A stretch of DNA of 64,000 nucleotides, taken from Incurvaria masculella (lineage: Eukaryota > Arthropoda > Insecta > Lepidoptera > Incurvariidae). This document shows, in pieces, positions 19,979-30,759 of the stretch (positions are counted from its first letter, which is position 1; each line of letters begins with the position of its first letter). The translations under genes and the position numbers were made by a program. A model generated the notes under the pieces. The model made no database searches. It saw only the letters and a program-made list of their open reading frames with translations, and was not told where the DNA came from. Location of the stretch: assembly GCA_946894095.1 (NCBI GenBank), contig OX335660.1, positions 1,369,001 to 1,433,000 on the forward strand, written 5' to 3'.

Positions 19979-20584
19979 TCACTGTCTCGCCCGCCGCAGC
20001 CAGGTTTGCGCCAGGCTAGATGTACAGACGCATTCTTCGAATTTGGATTTGGACGTGCCTTTGGTTTTGGATGTGCCTCGGCCCGTTTGCCATAGACATT
20101 CGAAAAGCAGTTTCGGCGTCACCGCTTCGGGAATATCGGGCGTGGGCGGTTCGGACGTGTAGATAATGATTTCAAACTTTTGTTTCACATGCTCTTCATA
20201 GTGATCCTCCACTTCCAAGAGAAAAAACCGCTTTTCGCCTTTCTTCGCACACCCCTCTGCGGTTTCGTACGTTTGGTAGAATAGAAATATGCTCTCGGCG
20301 AATGGACCGTCCCGATAGCAATAATGTTGTCCGGCAGCGTACGATGCGTGCACCCCACAAACCAACGCGGCGCGTTGCATCTCGGGGGCCCGCATAAACC
20401 TTTCCACAAACCCTTGAAGTTTCAGCGCAGCACGGTCGAGCCAAGTTTCTTTAATTTGCCAATTGTACAACGAATTGTACACGAGCGTCTGCGGCCCGGT
20501 GCTGTGCCGTCGGCTAGATGGTTCCATGTCGTGCGGTGGTTGAGGCGGGTGTCTACTCTGCGGCGACCGATGAGCGACTACCAT
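19979..20584 (-). CDS. Unknown GC-rich 201-aa protein, copy B
   Basis: Counterpart of 13677-14282, open over its full length with a single visible amino-acid change near the C-terminus (SKTKG for SKSKG). Confidence 0.5.
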   Translation of the reverse strand: MVVAHRSPQSRHPPQPPHDMEPSSRRHSTGPQTLVYNSLYNWQIKETWLDRAALKLQGFVERFMRAPEMQRAALVCGVHASYAAGQHYCYRDGPFAESIFLFYQTYETAEGCAKKGEKRFFLLEVEDHYEEHVKQKFEIIIYTSEPPTPDIPEAVTPKLLFECLWQTGRGTSKTKGTSKSKFEECVCTSSLAQTWLRRARQ

Positions 20585-21029
20585 TCATCGAGCCCGAGCT
20601 CGCGCTTTATAGCGTTCACGTTCCACGACTTACTTTTTATTGCAACGTACTGAATTAAACATTAATTTTAAATTAAATGTTTACTGAAGATTTCCTTACA
20701 AAATACAATTACAAAATGAAATTAAAACAACGATTTTAATTAAAACAACGATTTTATTTATTTTTATAATGAGAAAAACATGTAATTTTATTACTTCAAT
20801 TTCCTTACAAAATACAATTCAGATTTTGAAGGCAGAGTGCAACTCTTTCCATTGGTTTTGCAAAATTGTAATAAAGCTATCTAGGCAGCATTAACAAAAT
20901 ATACTAAAGATTTTAAAGGCAAATAATAGCAAACGCGTAATAAAGCCATCTAGGTAGCAGCAAATAATAAAGATTTTAGGGAAAATTTATTATAAAGCCA
21001 TCTAGGTAGCATTGATGATGTCAATTTCC

Positions 21030-21649
21030 TTACAACACAATAAATATTTTAAAGGCAGCGTGCACCTCTTGCCGTTGCGCTCTAAACATGAAGCCCACAA
21101 GATTTCCGTACGGGTCGTAGGGGTGAGGGTCAATCTTTTGAATCGGTCGTGCTTCCTGTTCCGCATCACCGTTCAATTTGCAGATTAACTTCTGGTATTT
21201 GTACATCATGTATGCCGGCCGCCATTCTTCGGCTGCAATCCTATAAATGGCTCTGTACGTTTCCTCCAGTTGGCACAGTTCGAGGATCGCAAACTTCACT
21301 GCGCGGCCAACCCGGGGGGTTGTGGCGAGGTCATTTTGCGTCGAATTTTTAATATTTTGCCGATTCGATGCGCCCGTTTCATAGAGGACCGGGCGATTAT
21401 CCGGACGTCTTTCATTGTTTTCTCGGCCCCCTTTCAGGCTTCCCTCTCTGCTCTGCACGCCTCCAATGCGAAAGAAATGTCGAATGGGCGGCTCTTTAAC
21501 GAATTGACGGCCAAATAGTTAGTTTCGCCCAAATGCTGCGTTTGGTAACACTCATCTAGCAGTCCACTCTAGCGCTTCATAAATATTTCGATCGGCGCCA
21601 GCATCTTGCACAACCCAATTGGGACGATTCCGGTTCGCAATAAAAGCAT
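21030..21649 (-). pseudogene. Broken copy of the 293-codon GC-rich ORF, copy B
   Basis: Same disruptions as copy A (short G-run, stops in the N-terminal half). Confidence 0.65.
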
Positions 21650-22048
21650 ACTGAGTAAATGTAAGTCGCATCGGCCGGGAGTCGACCGGACCACGCGCGC
21701 CAGTTGCAATAGCTTTTGGAATCTTTTAAACGAGTTTCTTTTTAAAACATTTTACTTTTGCAAAAGGCACAGAACGAACGGTGTCTGTAGGCGCACGAAC
21801 GGTGTCTGCAGGCGCGGTGCCCACCTGCTGAACAAGTGTAAGTATGTTGACAAAAAAATGAGTGACATTTATAGCCGAATCGACATTTTACGACTTTGTA
21901 GAACGGGCGTCGCTGAAACTGTTATTCCGGTTACCCCGTTGTCGCCGGGAACTCATATTGCAAAGAGACAGCTGCGGTCGCACTCTATTTCCATAGGCCG
22001 CTCTTCATCAGCGAACCGGCCGTTTCCGAAAAAATGATAAAATAGAAT

Positions 22049-24998
22049 CTACCAGTTCGAGGATTTTGATAGAGATTGTTTAGATATCGTAATGCACTCT
22101 TCGGAACTATCCGATCTCTTATCTCCACGAGCTCCATGAACAATTGATGTGGGCAGCTTTCTAATATTAAGTCTACAACCTGCGGTTCGCCGAGTAGTAT
22201 GAGCTAGAACAATAGAACAGAAGATAAACACCATGATCGAAGCATAAATTACACCAATATCTACTTTCAGCAAAACCCACTTGGAGCATATTTGGCCCCT
22301 CATCTCCGAACATATTGACCCACGGAAAGTCCGTTCCTACCTCCTTGAGCCAGAGCTTTTCTGAGGGAGTTCGCACGAACCACCAAATCGGATCATCTGC
22401 TGTTACAGTAGTGTCATCCTAAGAAAAACAAAGTTTAATTAACTTATCTATTTGTTTATTTCAGCCTTCTAATATTAAGTCTACAACCTACGGTTCGCCG
22501 AGTAGTATGAGCTAGAACAATAGAACAGAAGATAAACACCATGATCGAAGCATAAATTACACCAATATCTACTGTCAGCAAAACCCACTTGGAGGATATT
22601 TGGCCCCTCATCTCCGAACATATTGACCCACGGAAAGTCCGTTCCTACCTCCCTGAGCCAGAGCTCTTCTGAGGGAGTTCGCACGAACCACCAAATCGGA
22701 TCATCTGCTGGTACAGTAGTGTCATCCTAAGAAAAACAAAGTTTAATTAACTTATTTATTTGTTTATTTCAGCCTTCTAATATTAAGTCTACAACCTGCG
22801 GTTCGCCGAGTAGTATGAGCTAGAACAATAGAACAGAAGATAAACACCATGATCGAAGCATAAATTACACCAATATCTACTGTCAGCAAAACCCACTTGG
22901 AGGATATTTGGCCCCTCATCTCCGAACATATTGACCCACGGAAAGTCCGTTCCTACCTCCCTGAGCCAGAGCTCTTCTGAGGGAGTTCGCACGAACCACC
23001 AAATCGGATCATCTGCTGGTACAGTAGTGTCATCCTAAGAAAAACAAAGTTTAATTAACTTATCTATTTGTTTATTTCAACCTTCTAATATTAAGTCTAC
23101 AACCTACGGTTCGCCGAGTAGTATGAGCTAGAACAATAGAACAGAAGATAAACACCATGATCGAAGCATAAATTACACCAATATCTACTGTTAGCAAAAC
23201 CCACTTGGAGCATATTTGGCCCCTCATCTCCGAACATATTGACCCACGGAAAGTCCGTTCCTACCTCCCTGAGCCAGAGCTCTTCTGAGGGAGTTCGCAC
23301 GGACCACCAAATCGGATCATCTGCTGGTACAGTAGTGTCATCCTAAGAAAAACAAAGTTTAATTAACTTATTTATTTATCTTAGACCCAACAGCCTATTG
23401 GCCAGTAACAGGGTCATTTACAAACATACATACTTAAACTTACAGTATCAGTGGAGAGATTAGAAAATATGATATCTAGTACAATCAAATATTATATTTA
23501 ATTCATTTAACTAAGTTACATTAACTAGTAACAACATGCTTTCCAATAATTGGTAATAGAACGCAAGAGAAACATATAAACCGCCAAAAATAAAGAAAAT
23601 TGAGAAAAGGAAAAATATGAATTTTAATATAACAAAAAAAAAGAAAAAAATGCTTTAGGTGCGTAAACTTGAGCATTTTAGCGATATTGGATCATCATGG
23701 AAGGCAGGGCACTCGCTGTCAAAGGCTGATTAAAACCAAGAATATAAACTTCATAGGTATTGTTTTGTTATATTAAATTACAGCCTGCAATCATTCTATA
23801 AAATGGAGATGATTGAGAGAAATTGGTCCGCACTACTTTAGTATAAAATACCGAAGATGTCCTAAGAGAGCGAGAGGGAACATTAACTGGTAGAGTTTCA
23901 AGGAGTTTTGGACAATCGGTATATCCTTTGAATAAACTTTTTACAAATAGCACGGACGCGCCATTATCTCCTTTCTTATAACGTTGAAGTAACAGTACAC
24001 AGTTCCAGATAAACAGTACCCGCAGCAGGGTAACATCCGTTTTTTTTCCAAAATAAGTATTTAAGATACCTACGCTGCACTTTTACCAAAGTGATAATGT
24101 GTCTCTTGTATGTGGGTGACCATACTAGAAATGATTCATATAGAAGTTTCACTGCATTTAAATTTGCTAATTTTTTTGTTGACCTTATTACAAAGCCCAG
24201 CGTTTTGGTGGCTGCTAGTGCAATGGATATATAATGTTTAGTGAATGTGAGCCTGGAGTCGTATATTATTCCCAGATCCTTACAACTGTCACTCCTCTCA
24301 ATAATGATACCATTAATGTTGTAGGCATAAATTATCGGGTCCTGATATCTAAAAAAAATAGCTTGTTTTTTTTTTATTTGGTTCCTACGTTTCAGCCTTT
24401 CCGGCCTGCAAACGGGGACTTTTTTACAGTCCCAACCTCTCTTTCTTTTTCCTCTTTTCCCTGATTACGGTTGCGACCGACTTACCCTCTACTTTTTACT
24501 GTACCTGCTATACACATGATGACCTTGAATAGTATGGAAGTCCATCCCTGGTCCGTTTGGGGACTTCTTCCTCTCCATACCATATGGGGAAACCGCAGAA
24601 AACCCGGTCGGTACAGTACCGCTACCGGAGCGATCCCCTGCGAGTGTTATTGAAAGTATTTTCAACACTCGCCGGGGCTCGAACCCTCGCCTGTCCGATG
24701 TGTGATACGAGCGATCGAAGGTATTGCTCCTTCGACCGCTCGGCTAACACGCCGTATCATGGCACAGTGCCAATACAGTATCAAGGTTGCTCTGTAGATA
24801 TAGACAATCATTTACAGATCTTACTGCTAAGTCATATTTTGCGTCAAATTTATATTTTATCCTCAAATTGCAATGTTGTAAACAGGTATGACTCACCATT
24901 TCCTCGTGGATGAAAAAGCTTTCCCTCCTCTCACATTCAACTGTTACACTTAATATTAAAAGAGTAAACGTAATAATGGTACGCATTTTTAAAACAAT
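22049..24998 (-). CDS. Spliced single-pass membrane protein gene model, copy C
   Basis: Exon 1 is 24998-24897, mini-exons are 23342-23265, 23034-22957, 22726-22649 and 22418-22341, and the last exon is 22279-22049. I see no difference from copy B in the coding parts. This means either a very recent duplication or an assembly duplication. Confidence 0.4.
22157..23379 (-). repeat. 308-bp tandem repeat, 4 copies, copy C
   Basis: Starts at 22157, 22465, 22773 and 23081; matches copy B position for position. Confidence 0.95.
23380..24364 (-). mobile_element. LINE fragment, copy C
   Basis: Matches copy B. Confidence 0.7.
24365..24753 (-). mobile_element. tRNA-derived SINE, copy C
   Basis: Matches copy B. 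Confidence 0.75.
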
Positions 24999-25391
24999 TT
25001 TCTTATGAATATGCGACAATAACAAGTTCGATCTAGACGACTGTTCGGAGCCAATTGCGGAATACCACAAAATGTCAAGTCATATTATTTATTCATACTT
25101 ATTTTCAATCATTGTGTTGAATATTATAAATTACTCAATGCTCAGTATGAACCTTGCTTTACTCATACTATCGTTCTCCACTCTGATCGGAGAACGTACT
25201 ATGTCGATAAGAGGAAAACCCAGGTTAGTTAGATTGTCGATCCTGGACAACTTAAAGTCAGTAATACGCTTAAGCTAACAAAATAATAACAATGCTCAAT
25301 TTAAGCAGTTGCTACTGGTTCTCGGTAAGAATGTATCCTTACGCTCTGATGAGTGGCGGCACTTCAAGTCTTATCAGGCTCCCTACCTTTG

Positions 25392-25452
25392 AATAAAATC
25401 GAACACTCCTCTCTATATTTTACGCCACGCGAAGCGGGCGGGAAACAGCTAG
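25392..25452 (+). mobile_element. Helitron 3' terminus, copy C
   Basis: CTAG at 25449-25452; matches copies A and B. Confidence 0.5.
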
Positions 25453-25598
25453 TCAGTAATAAAAGTATAGTCCAGCATTACGATACTAATTGTATTGTAA
25501 ATTTTTCTTTAAGTTTTTTTCCGTGCAGCAAAACATCTATCGAACAATGAATATCAAGTTAATAAGTTTCCTTCAGTCTGCGCTAGTCTGCGAAGGCA

Positions 25599-25632
25599 AC
25601 AATTTCGCGTTTTGCAGGAAACGCGAAATTGT
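25599..25632. repeat. Perfect 14-bp hairpin, copy C
   Basis: Unchanged from copies A and B. Confidence 0.9.
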
Positions 25633-25747
25633 GAAAGGAACTTCTAGCAACCGTTTTCAGCACGTTTAAAATAAAAAAGCGATTTCAATACGCAATATAA
25701 GACGTTTTACAATTATTTCATCATATTACAACACTGCGCCTCCACCG

Positions 25748-26162
25748 CTATCCCGCCGCCTCCTCCGCCAACGATGTCACAAGCAAAGGGTGCTTGGCGT
25801 TGTGCTCAAAGAGCGGTCGTGCCGCTTTCGAATCGGGCAAGAATTCAGGCGTATCTGCTCTCGCCCGCACCGCGGTCTGCGGCGCCACTTTCGTCTCGTC
25901 CATCGCCTCCGGCTCCGCCCCCCGCTCCCTCGACGAACGCCCCCTCCGACGACGGTGCAAACGGTCGATGGTTGGCGTAGCGCTCATACAGCATTCGTGC
26001 TGCTTTGGAGTTGGGCTCGAAACATTTATTGCGCCACCTACGCGCGATTCTTCGGACCGTTGCATTCAGAACGAGCCGCTCGCCCGTTTTGAATACGGCA
26101 CTTTCTTTACCACGATCGCTCGTGCAACCTCGCCGGGTGCCAATCTCGTAGAAATATCGGTG
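25748..26162 (-). pseudogene. GC-rich virus-like ORF remnants, copy C
   Basis: Same frames as copies A and B. From 26163 on, the sequence passes into the better preserved upstream ORF instead of the deletion junction seen in A and B. Confidence 0.4.
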
Positions 26163-26896
26163 TTAATTTTGTAAAAAATGGTCTCCCACGCCCGCCAACC
26201 ATATCTTCACGAGGGTGGTGTTCAATAAAACATCCGCACTTGGGACATCCGCGCTCAAACACGCGGCCTTCTCCTCTTCGTCACTGTCGTTTTCATCTAA
26301 AAAATCGCTCAGATCCGAATAGTATATATACCAATTCTGCTTTCTGGGCGCATACCCGGCTGCCGTGTAAATGCTCTGCAACGGTACGTCGAGCGAGGTA
26401 CACACCGTGTGGTATCTGTCACGATCGAACCGCACCGTAAGATGATTGCGAAATGCTTGAAAAAATGACGGCCTTTCCAAATTGCGATCACTGCAATACT
26501 TTCTTATCAAATGTCGCAGCGCAGACCAGTCGGCGCCGTCCTCTTTGATTTTGAACCACAAAAATAAAGTTTCCTCCTTGCGCTTCGTGACCGGGTGTAG
26601 TTTGGGTTCGATGCGGACCACCAAGCACGCCGCCACGTGACCAATCACGTAGCCGGGATGCGGCGGGTCGAGGAGGTGGCGCAGGGACTCTTTGAGGGCG
26701 AGGATGTGCGGTAGCCGTCTATAAAGAGCTCTTTTGCGCGATCGTCTTCGTGCGGTGACGGTGGTGGTGGCGGCGGCGGCCGCTGGGACGGTGGTGGTGG
26801 TGCTGTTGGTCTCTTCGGTTGCAATGCGCCCGGCAGCAGATGGGAGCCAAACATCGGCTCGAGCTCGTCCGTGTCCGTAAAGGACGAGTCGTCCAT
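26163..26896 (-). pseudogene. Unknown GC-rich ORF with acidic/Pro-rich N-terminus, probable frameshift
   Basis: From the ATG at 26896, one frame encodes an acidic start (MDDSSFTDTDELEPMFGS) and a long polyproline stretch. A neighbouring frame carries the globular C-terminal part to the stop at 26163 (LKESLRHLLDPPHPGYVIGH, FLWFKIKEDGADWSALRH, ...KIWLAGVGDHFLQN). The natural handover is near 26,715, so an indel is likely. The second frame also runs open upstream through 26896 into LINE sequence, giving a spurious 316-codon ORF whose first 70 codons are RT remnant. Family not recognised. In copies A and B most of this gene is deleted and its end is fused next to the 201-aa ORF. Confidence 0.45.
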
Positions 26897-26905
26897 GTCC
26901 GTTAT

Positions 26906-27002
26906 GTTTAGTGAATGGGAGCCTGGAGTCGTATATTATTCCCAGATCCTTACAACTGTCACTCCTCTCAATAATGATACCATTAATGTTGTAGGCATAA
27001 AT
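26906..27002 (-). mobile_element. LINE fragment (RT piece) at rearrangement junction, copy D
   Basis: Encodes YNINGIIIERSDSCKD as in copies A-C. It joins the GC-rich ORF directly at about 26,900, marking a deletion that removed the rest of the LINE and the 308-bp array. Confidence 0.75.
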
Positions 27003-27382
27003 TATTTGGTTCCTACGTTTCAGCCTTTCCGGCCCGGAAACGGGGACTTTTTTACAGTCCCAACCTCTCTTTCTTGTTCCTCTTTTCCCTGATTGCGGTT
27101 GCGGCCGACTCACCCTCTAATTTTTTACTGTACCTGCTATACACGTGATGACCTTGAATAGTATGGAGGTCCATCCCTGGTCCGTTTGGGGACTTCTTCC
27201 TCTCCATACCATATGGGGAAACCGCAGAAAACCCGTTCGGTACAGTACAGCTACCGGAGCGATCCCCTGCGAGTGTTATTGAAAGTATTTTCAACACTCG
27301 CCGGGGCTCGAACCCTCGCCTGTCCGATGTGTGATACGAGCGATCGAAGGTATTGCTCCTTAGACCGCTCGGCTAACACGCC
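27003..27382 (-). mobile_element. tRNA-derived SINE, copy D
   Basis: Same SINE, with intact A and B boxes. The A-tail is shortened (AATTATTTGG junction). Confidence 0.75.
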
Positions 27383-27523
27383 GTATCATGGCACAGTGCC
27401 AATACAGTATCAAGGTTGCTCTGTAGATATAGACAATCATTTACAGATCTTACTGCTAAGTAATATTTTGCTTCAAATTTTTTTTTTCTTCAAATTGCAA
27501 TGTTGTAAACAGGTATGAATCAC

Positions 27524-27597
27524 CATTTCCTCGTGGATGAAAAAGCTTTCCCTCCTCTCACATTCAACTGTTACACTTAATATTAAAAGACTTAATG
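27524..27597 (-). pseudogene. Remnant of signal-peptide exon, copy D
   Basis: Encodes only the end of the signal-peptide exon. The ATG side is lost at 27597, and the donor has changed from GTGAGT to GTGATT. Confidence 0.6.
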
Positions 27598-28231
27598 TAT
27601 AATCTAATAAAGGCTTAATGTGATTCGATGTGAAGTAAACACCATTTTGTTTTTTTTATTTATTGACAAGCACAAATATTAATCGTAAAGTCTAAAACCC
27701 TCTTCCAGCTGCTCCACGTCATTATCTGTAACAAAAAAGAAATTGTGATCATGTTTCTATGATTTTCTGAGAACTATCTTTCAACAGCTAATTACAGAGA
27801 CCACACGGTATGAAGATGGAGAGGTAGTCCGTCAACCTTGGCTCTTTGCTGTAATCTTGCATTCATTGCATCCAAGGGTGCCCGTTGTGGAACCGTAGAT
27901 GGACTCGCAGTCCTTCGATGAGGATTGAGCAGCCCATCGACACATGGCCGTTACGAAAGTAGTCTGCGAGTGTTTTACTCAGTAAACCTTCCAAATTATT
28001 TGCATTTAACCCTAGCCATTCCCGGGGTACGATGCACAAATGCCTATAGATTACTGAAGACATTATTATAGATATCGCAAAACAGTAGAACCATTTCGTG
28101 ACTGAATGCACAATTTAATAACAACAGCTATTTATGTAACACACCCGAGCACTCTTATCACAATGTCTTATGACATTAATCAAGAAAACGATTTGATATA
28201 AACTACTCAACCTTTCACCGTTAAACTTATT
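27598..28231 (-). other. Unassigned sequence with an 82-codon frame
   Basis: The minus-strand frame 28111-27863 (contains REWLGLNANNLEGLLSKTLADYF) is open but unrecognised. It may be a stranded exon or part of the neighbouring transposon. Otherwise AT-rich with no element ends that I can define. Confidence 0.3.
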
Positions 28232-28372
28232 TTTTTGCACTCAAGCCGATGTTCCACGGTCACTTTTGCGTTCACTTTGCTTGTTCATCTTTGCTTGTTC
28301 ATCCAGGATGCGTGTTTCCACGCAGATACAGAAGTGAACATAAAATGAATCGTTCACTCTATTTGCCTCAAG

Positions 28373-28819
28373 ATGTCGACGAGACAGGTTGTGCGCGCCG
28401 GTATTAATATACTCTGTGATCACCTGTTGGATGTTCTATCAAAGAAAAAAAGAAGAAAATCTCCACGCTGGTGGGTTCGGTTGTGGATTTTACGACGAAC
28501 ACTACTGGGAGCTGCGGACACGTTATTACAAGAGTTATCCAATGAAGACCCCGATTCATATTTCAACCACCTACGAATGTCGGAAAGTAAATTCTTAGAA
28601 TTACTCGAAATGGTTTCTCCATTAATTCAAAAGAAAAATACCCTAATGAGAGATGCTCTACCAGCGAAAATAAAACTGTGCGTTGTTTTGAGATATTTAG
28701 CTACGGGTGATTGTTTTGGGAGCTTGGAACGACTCTACAGAGTACCTCGAAGTACTATTTTTAAAATATTTGAAGAAGTGTGTGTTGCTATCTGGGAGGT
28801 GCTTAAACAATACATCAAG
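28373..28819 (+). CDS. HARBI1-like transposase, 5' exon only
   Basis: Starts at ATG 28373 and ends CATCAAG|GTACAT at 28819. The peptide has the N-terminal HARBI1-type layout: a basic segment, YFNHLRMSESKFLELLEMVSP, a lid region with PAKIKLCVVLRYLATGDCF, then an HTH (LERLYRVPRSTIFKIFEEVC). The downstream DDE catalytic exons are not found before 29 kb, so no active enzyme can be made. The protein normally excises and inserts the element at TA-rich trinucleotides. Confidence 0.7.
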
Positions 28820-28976
28820 GTACATAATATAAATTATATTAATTATTCAATATAATTATATATAATTAATCAAACCTCTTTGTAGCAAAATCGAAACTTT
28901 AATATTTTTTCCGTAACAACATAATAGCATTTTCATATAAATCGTAGGTGTGTGTTACGTGTAATAGGTACGTGTT

Positions 28977-29538
28977 CTATATAATAATAGACTGAATGGC
29001 CTTTTGGAGCAAATCACTGGATCTGGCAGTCTCTTCTATTTGGTGCGATGGCTCAATTAAGTTAAGATTATTTTCAGTGAGTTCCAGTTGATGATGAGTA
29101 TCCTCAGTAGATTGGGAATACTGTGATAAAGTATCTTCACAAATAATTGGCAGGGACTGATTATAATTATTGTTTTGTGTAACGAATGAGGCGGGTGAAG
29201 ATGGGGACTGAATATTAGGATATGCGTATGTATGATCAGGGTAATACTGAGACGGTGATGGTAATGTCAATACGGCTAAGCGTTCTTGGACCATAACGGA
29301 TTGTAATTTTTCCTGGCAAAGGAGAGCTCTGTGTAGAGGCATTTTTTTTAACTGAATCGCTAAACTTCTGCAAAATAAATCAAATTCGTTGTCTTCTTTG
29401 TTGTTATCGTCTTTAATTTTTTTTAATTCTTGAATGGCCCGATCAATTGTAGTTTCATTAGCTCGTTTTTTTATAATTTCTCGGAGCTCGATTTGAAGCA
29501 GGTTCTGCTGTCTGAGAAGATCCATTTCCTGCTGTGAA
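28977..29538 (-). pseudogene. Harbinger companion (MADF/BESS-type) protein, C-terminal part
   Basis: A coiled, Gln/Glu-rich helix (MDLLRQQNLLQIELREIIKK) is followed by a BESS-like segment (DLFCRSLAIQLKKMPLHRAL) and a Ser/Gln-rich disordered tail to the TAA near 28977. The N-terminal DNA-binding domain would lie above 29538, where the 6.3 kb repeat sequence begins, so the gene is truncated. In Harbinger elements this protein brings the transposase to the element ends. Confidence 0.6.
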
Positions 29539-29704
29539 GTCCTTACAAAATACAATTACAAAATACAATTAAGATTTTGAAGGCAGAGTGCAACTCTTTC
29601 CATTGGTTTTGCAAAATCGTAATAAAGCTATCTAGGCAGCATTAACAAAATATACTAAAGATTTTAAAGGCAAATAATAGCAAACGCGTAATAAAGCCAT
29701 CTAG

Positions 29705-30403
29705 CTAGCAGCAAATAATAAAGATTTTAGGGCAAATTTGTAATAAAGCCATCAAGGTAGCATTGATGATGTCAATTTCCTTACAACACATAATAAAGAT
29801 TTTAAAGGCAGCGTGCACCTCTTGCCGTTGCGCTCTAAACATGAAGCCCACAAGGTTGCCGTAAGGGTCGTAGAGGTGAGGGTCAATCTTTTGAATCGGT
29901 CGTGCTTCCTGTTCCGCATCACCGTTCAATTTGCAGATTAACTTCTGGTATTTGTACATCATGTATGCCGGCCGCCATTCTTCGGCTGCAATCCTATAAA
30001 TGGCTCTGTACGTTTCCTCCAGTTGGCACAGTTTGAGGATCGCAAACTTCACTGCGCGGCCAACCCGGGGGGGATGTGGCGAGGTCCTTTTGCGTCGATT
30101 TTTTAATATTTTGCCGATTCGATGCGCCCGTTTCATAGAGGACCGGGCGATTATCCGGACGTCTTTCATTGTTTTCTCGGCCCCCTTCCAGGCTTCCCTC
30201 GCTGCTCTGCACGCCTCCAATGCGAAAGAAACGTCGAATGGGCGGCTCTTTAACGAATTGACGGCCAAATAGTTAGTTTCGCCCAAATGCTGCGTTTGGT
30301 AACACTCATCTAGAAGTCCACTCAAGCGCTTCATAAATATTTCGATCGGCGCCAGCATCTTGCACAACCCAATTGGGACGATTCCGGTTCGCAATAAAAG
30401 CAT
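29705..30403 (-). CDS. Intact copy of unknown GC-rich ORF, possibly viral
   Basis: A single uninterrupted frame, open upstream to 30586. The first ATG in good position is 30403 (MLLLRTGIVPIGLCKMLAPI), giving about 232 aa. A non-ATG start near the TATA box would give up to 293 aa. The product is helical and basic: YLAVNSLKSRPFDVSFALEA, then SSMKRAHRIGKILKNRRK, then the conserved QLEETYRAIYRIAAEEWRPAY and DPYGNLVGFMFRAQRQE. There is no signal peptide or membrane segment, and the family is not recognised. It is the best preserved of four copies; the others carry frameshifts. The extra G in the run near 30065 keeps it open, so that base deserves care. Confidence 0.5.
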   Translation of the reverse strand: MLLLRTGIVPIGLCKMLAPIEIFMKRLSGLLDECYQTQHLGETNYLAVNSLKSRPFDVSFALEACRAAREAWKGAEKTMKDVRIIARSSMKRAHRIGKILKNRRKRTSPHPPRVGRAVKFAILKLCQLEETYRAIYRIAAEEWRPAYMMYKYQKLICKLNGDAEQEARPIQKIDPHLYDPYGNLVGFMFRAQRQEVHAAFKIFIMCCKEIDIINATLMALLQICPKIFIICC

Positions 30404-30599
30404 TCTGAGTAAATGTAAGCCGCTTCGGCCGGGAGTCGACCGGACCACGCGCGCCAGTTGCAATAGCTTTTGGAATCTTTTAAACGAGTTTTTTTTTAAA
30501 AAACATTTTACTTTTGCAAAAGGCACAGAACGAACGGTGTCTGTAGGCGCACGAACGGTGCAACAGACCGAATGGTGTCCGTGCACCGCGCCTCGCTCA

Positions 30600-30606
30600 T
30601 TTTATA
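30600..30606 (-). promoter_or_regulatory. TATA box upstream of GC-rich ORF
   Basis: TATAAAA on the minus strand within GCGTATAAAATGAGC, about 30 nt above a likely start near 30570. It is the only copy of the ORF that keeps this region. Inference from motif and spacing only. Confidence 0.4.
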
Positions 30607-30759
30607 CGCACGCTCTGCTTAAATCCAAGGTTTGTTATGTTTTGCATTAGAACGGTTTTACGGTTTTCTGTAAAGCACGTATTTTTTCCAAAAGCATTTC
30701 GGTTTCGCGAGGTGCGCAGAGAAAGCAGTGTCTGTCGGCGCGGAGAAGCAGAATAAAGC

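Larger units (their letters stand above)
9137..26288. repeat. 6.3-kb segmental tandem array, copies A, B and truncated C
   Basis: Three head-to-tail copies: A 9137-15516 (about 6.38 kb), B 15517-21818 (6,302 bp) and C 21819-26288 (cut short). Landmarks recur at exactly 6,302 bp between B and C and, from 12.1 kb on, between A and B. A differs from B mainly in the 9.1-12.1 kb part (indels in the LINE and array), whereas B and C look essentially identical over more than 4 kb. Each copy contains a spliced membrane-protein gene model, a LINE, a SINE, a Helitron end, a hairpin and GC-rich ORFs. Rearranged partial copies follow at 26289-27597 and 29540-30610. Confidence 0.95.
28232..29538. mobile_element. 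PIF/Harbinger transposon remnant 1
   Basis: Carries the two convergent genes typical of the superfamily: a plus-strand HARBI1-like transposase 5' exon and a minus-strand companion DNA-binding (MADF/Myb-type) protein C-terminal part. The DDE-containing exons of the first and the N-terminal domain of the second are absent, so the element is internally and terminally deleted. It sits between two partial copies of the 6.3 kb unit. Confidence 0.65.
29540..30610. repeat. Partial copy of the 6.3-kb unit (part E)
   Basis: Matches 14503-15515 with scattered substitutions. It extends about 90 bp further upstream of the GC-rich ORF (to a TATA element) than copies A-C, which are cut at GGCGCGGTGCCCACC. 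Confidence 0.85.

Noticed and set aside
26906..27113. First 70 codons of the 316-codon minus-strand frame as part of a viral protein
   Set aside because: They are SINE/LINE sequence (YNINGIIIERSDSCKD is RT); the GC-rich ORF proper starts at or below 26896.
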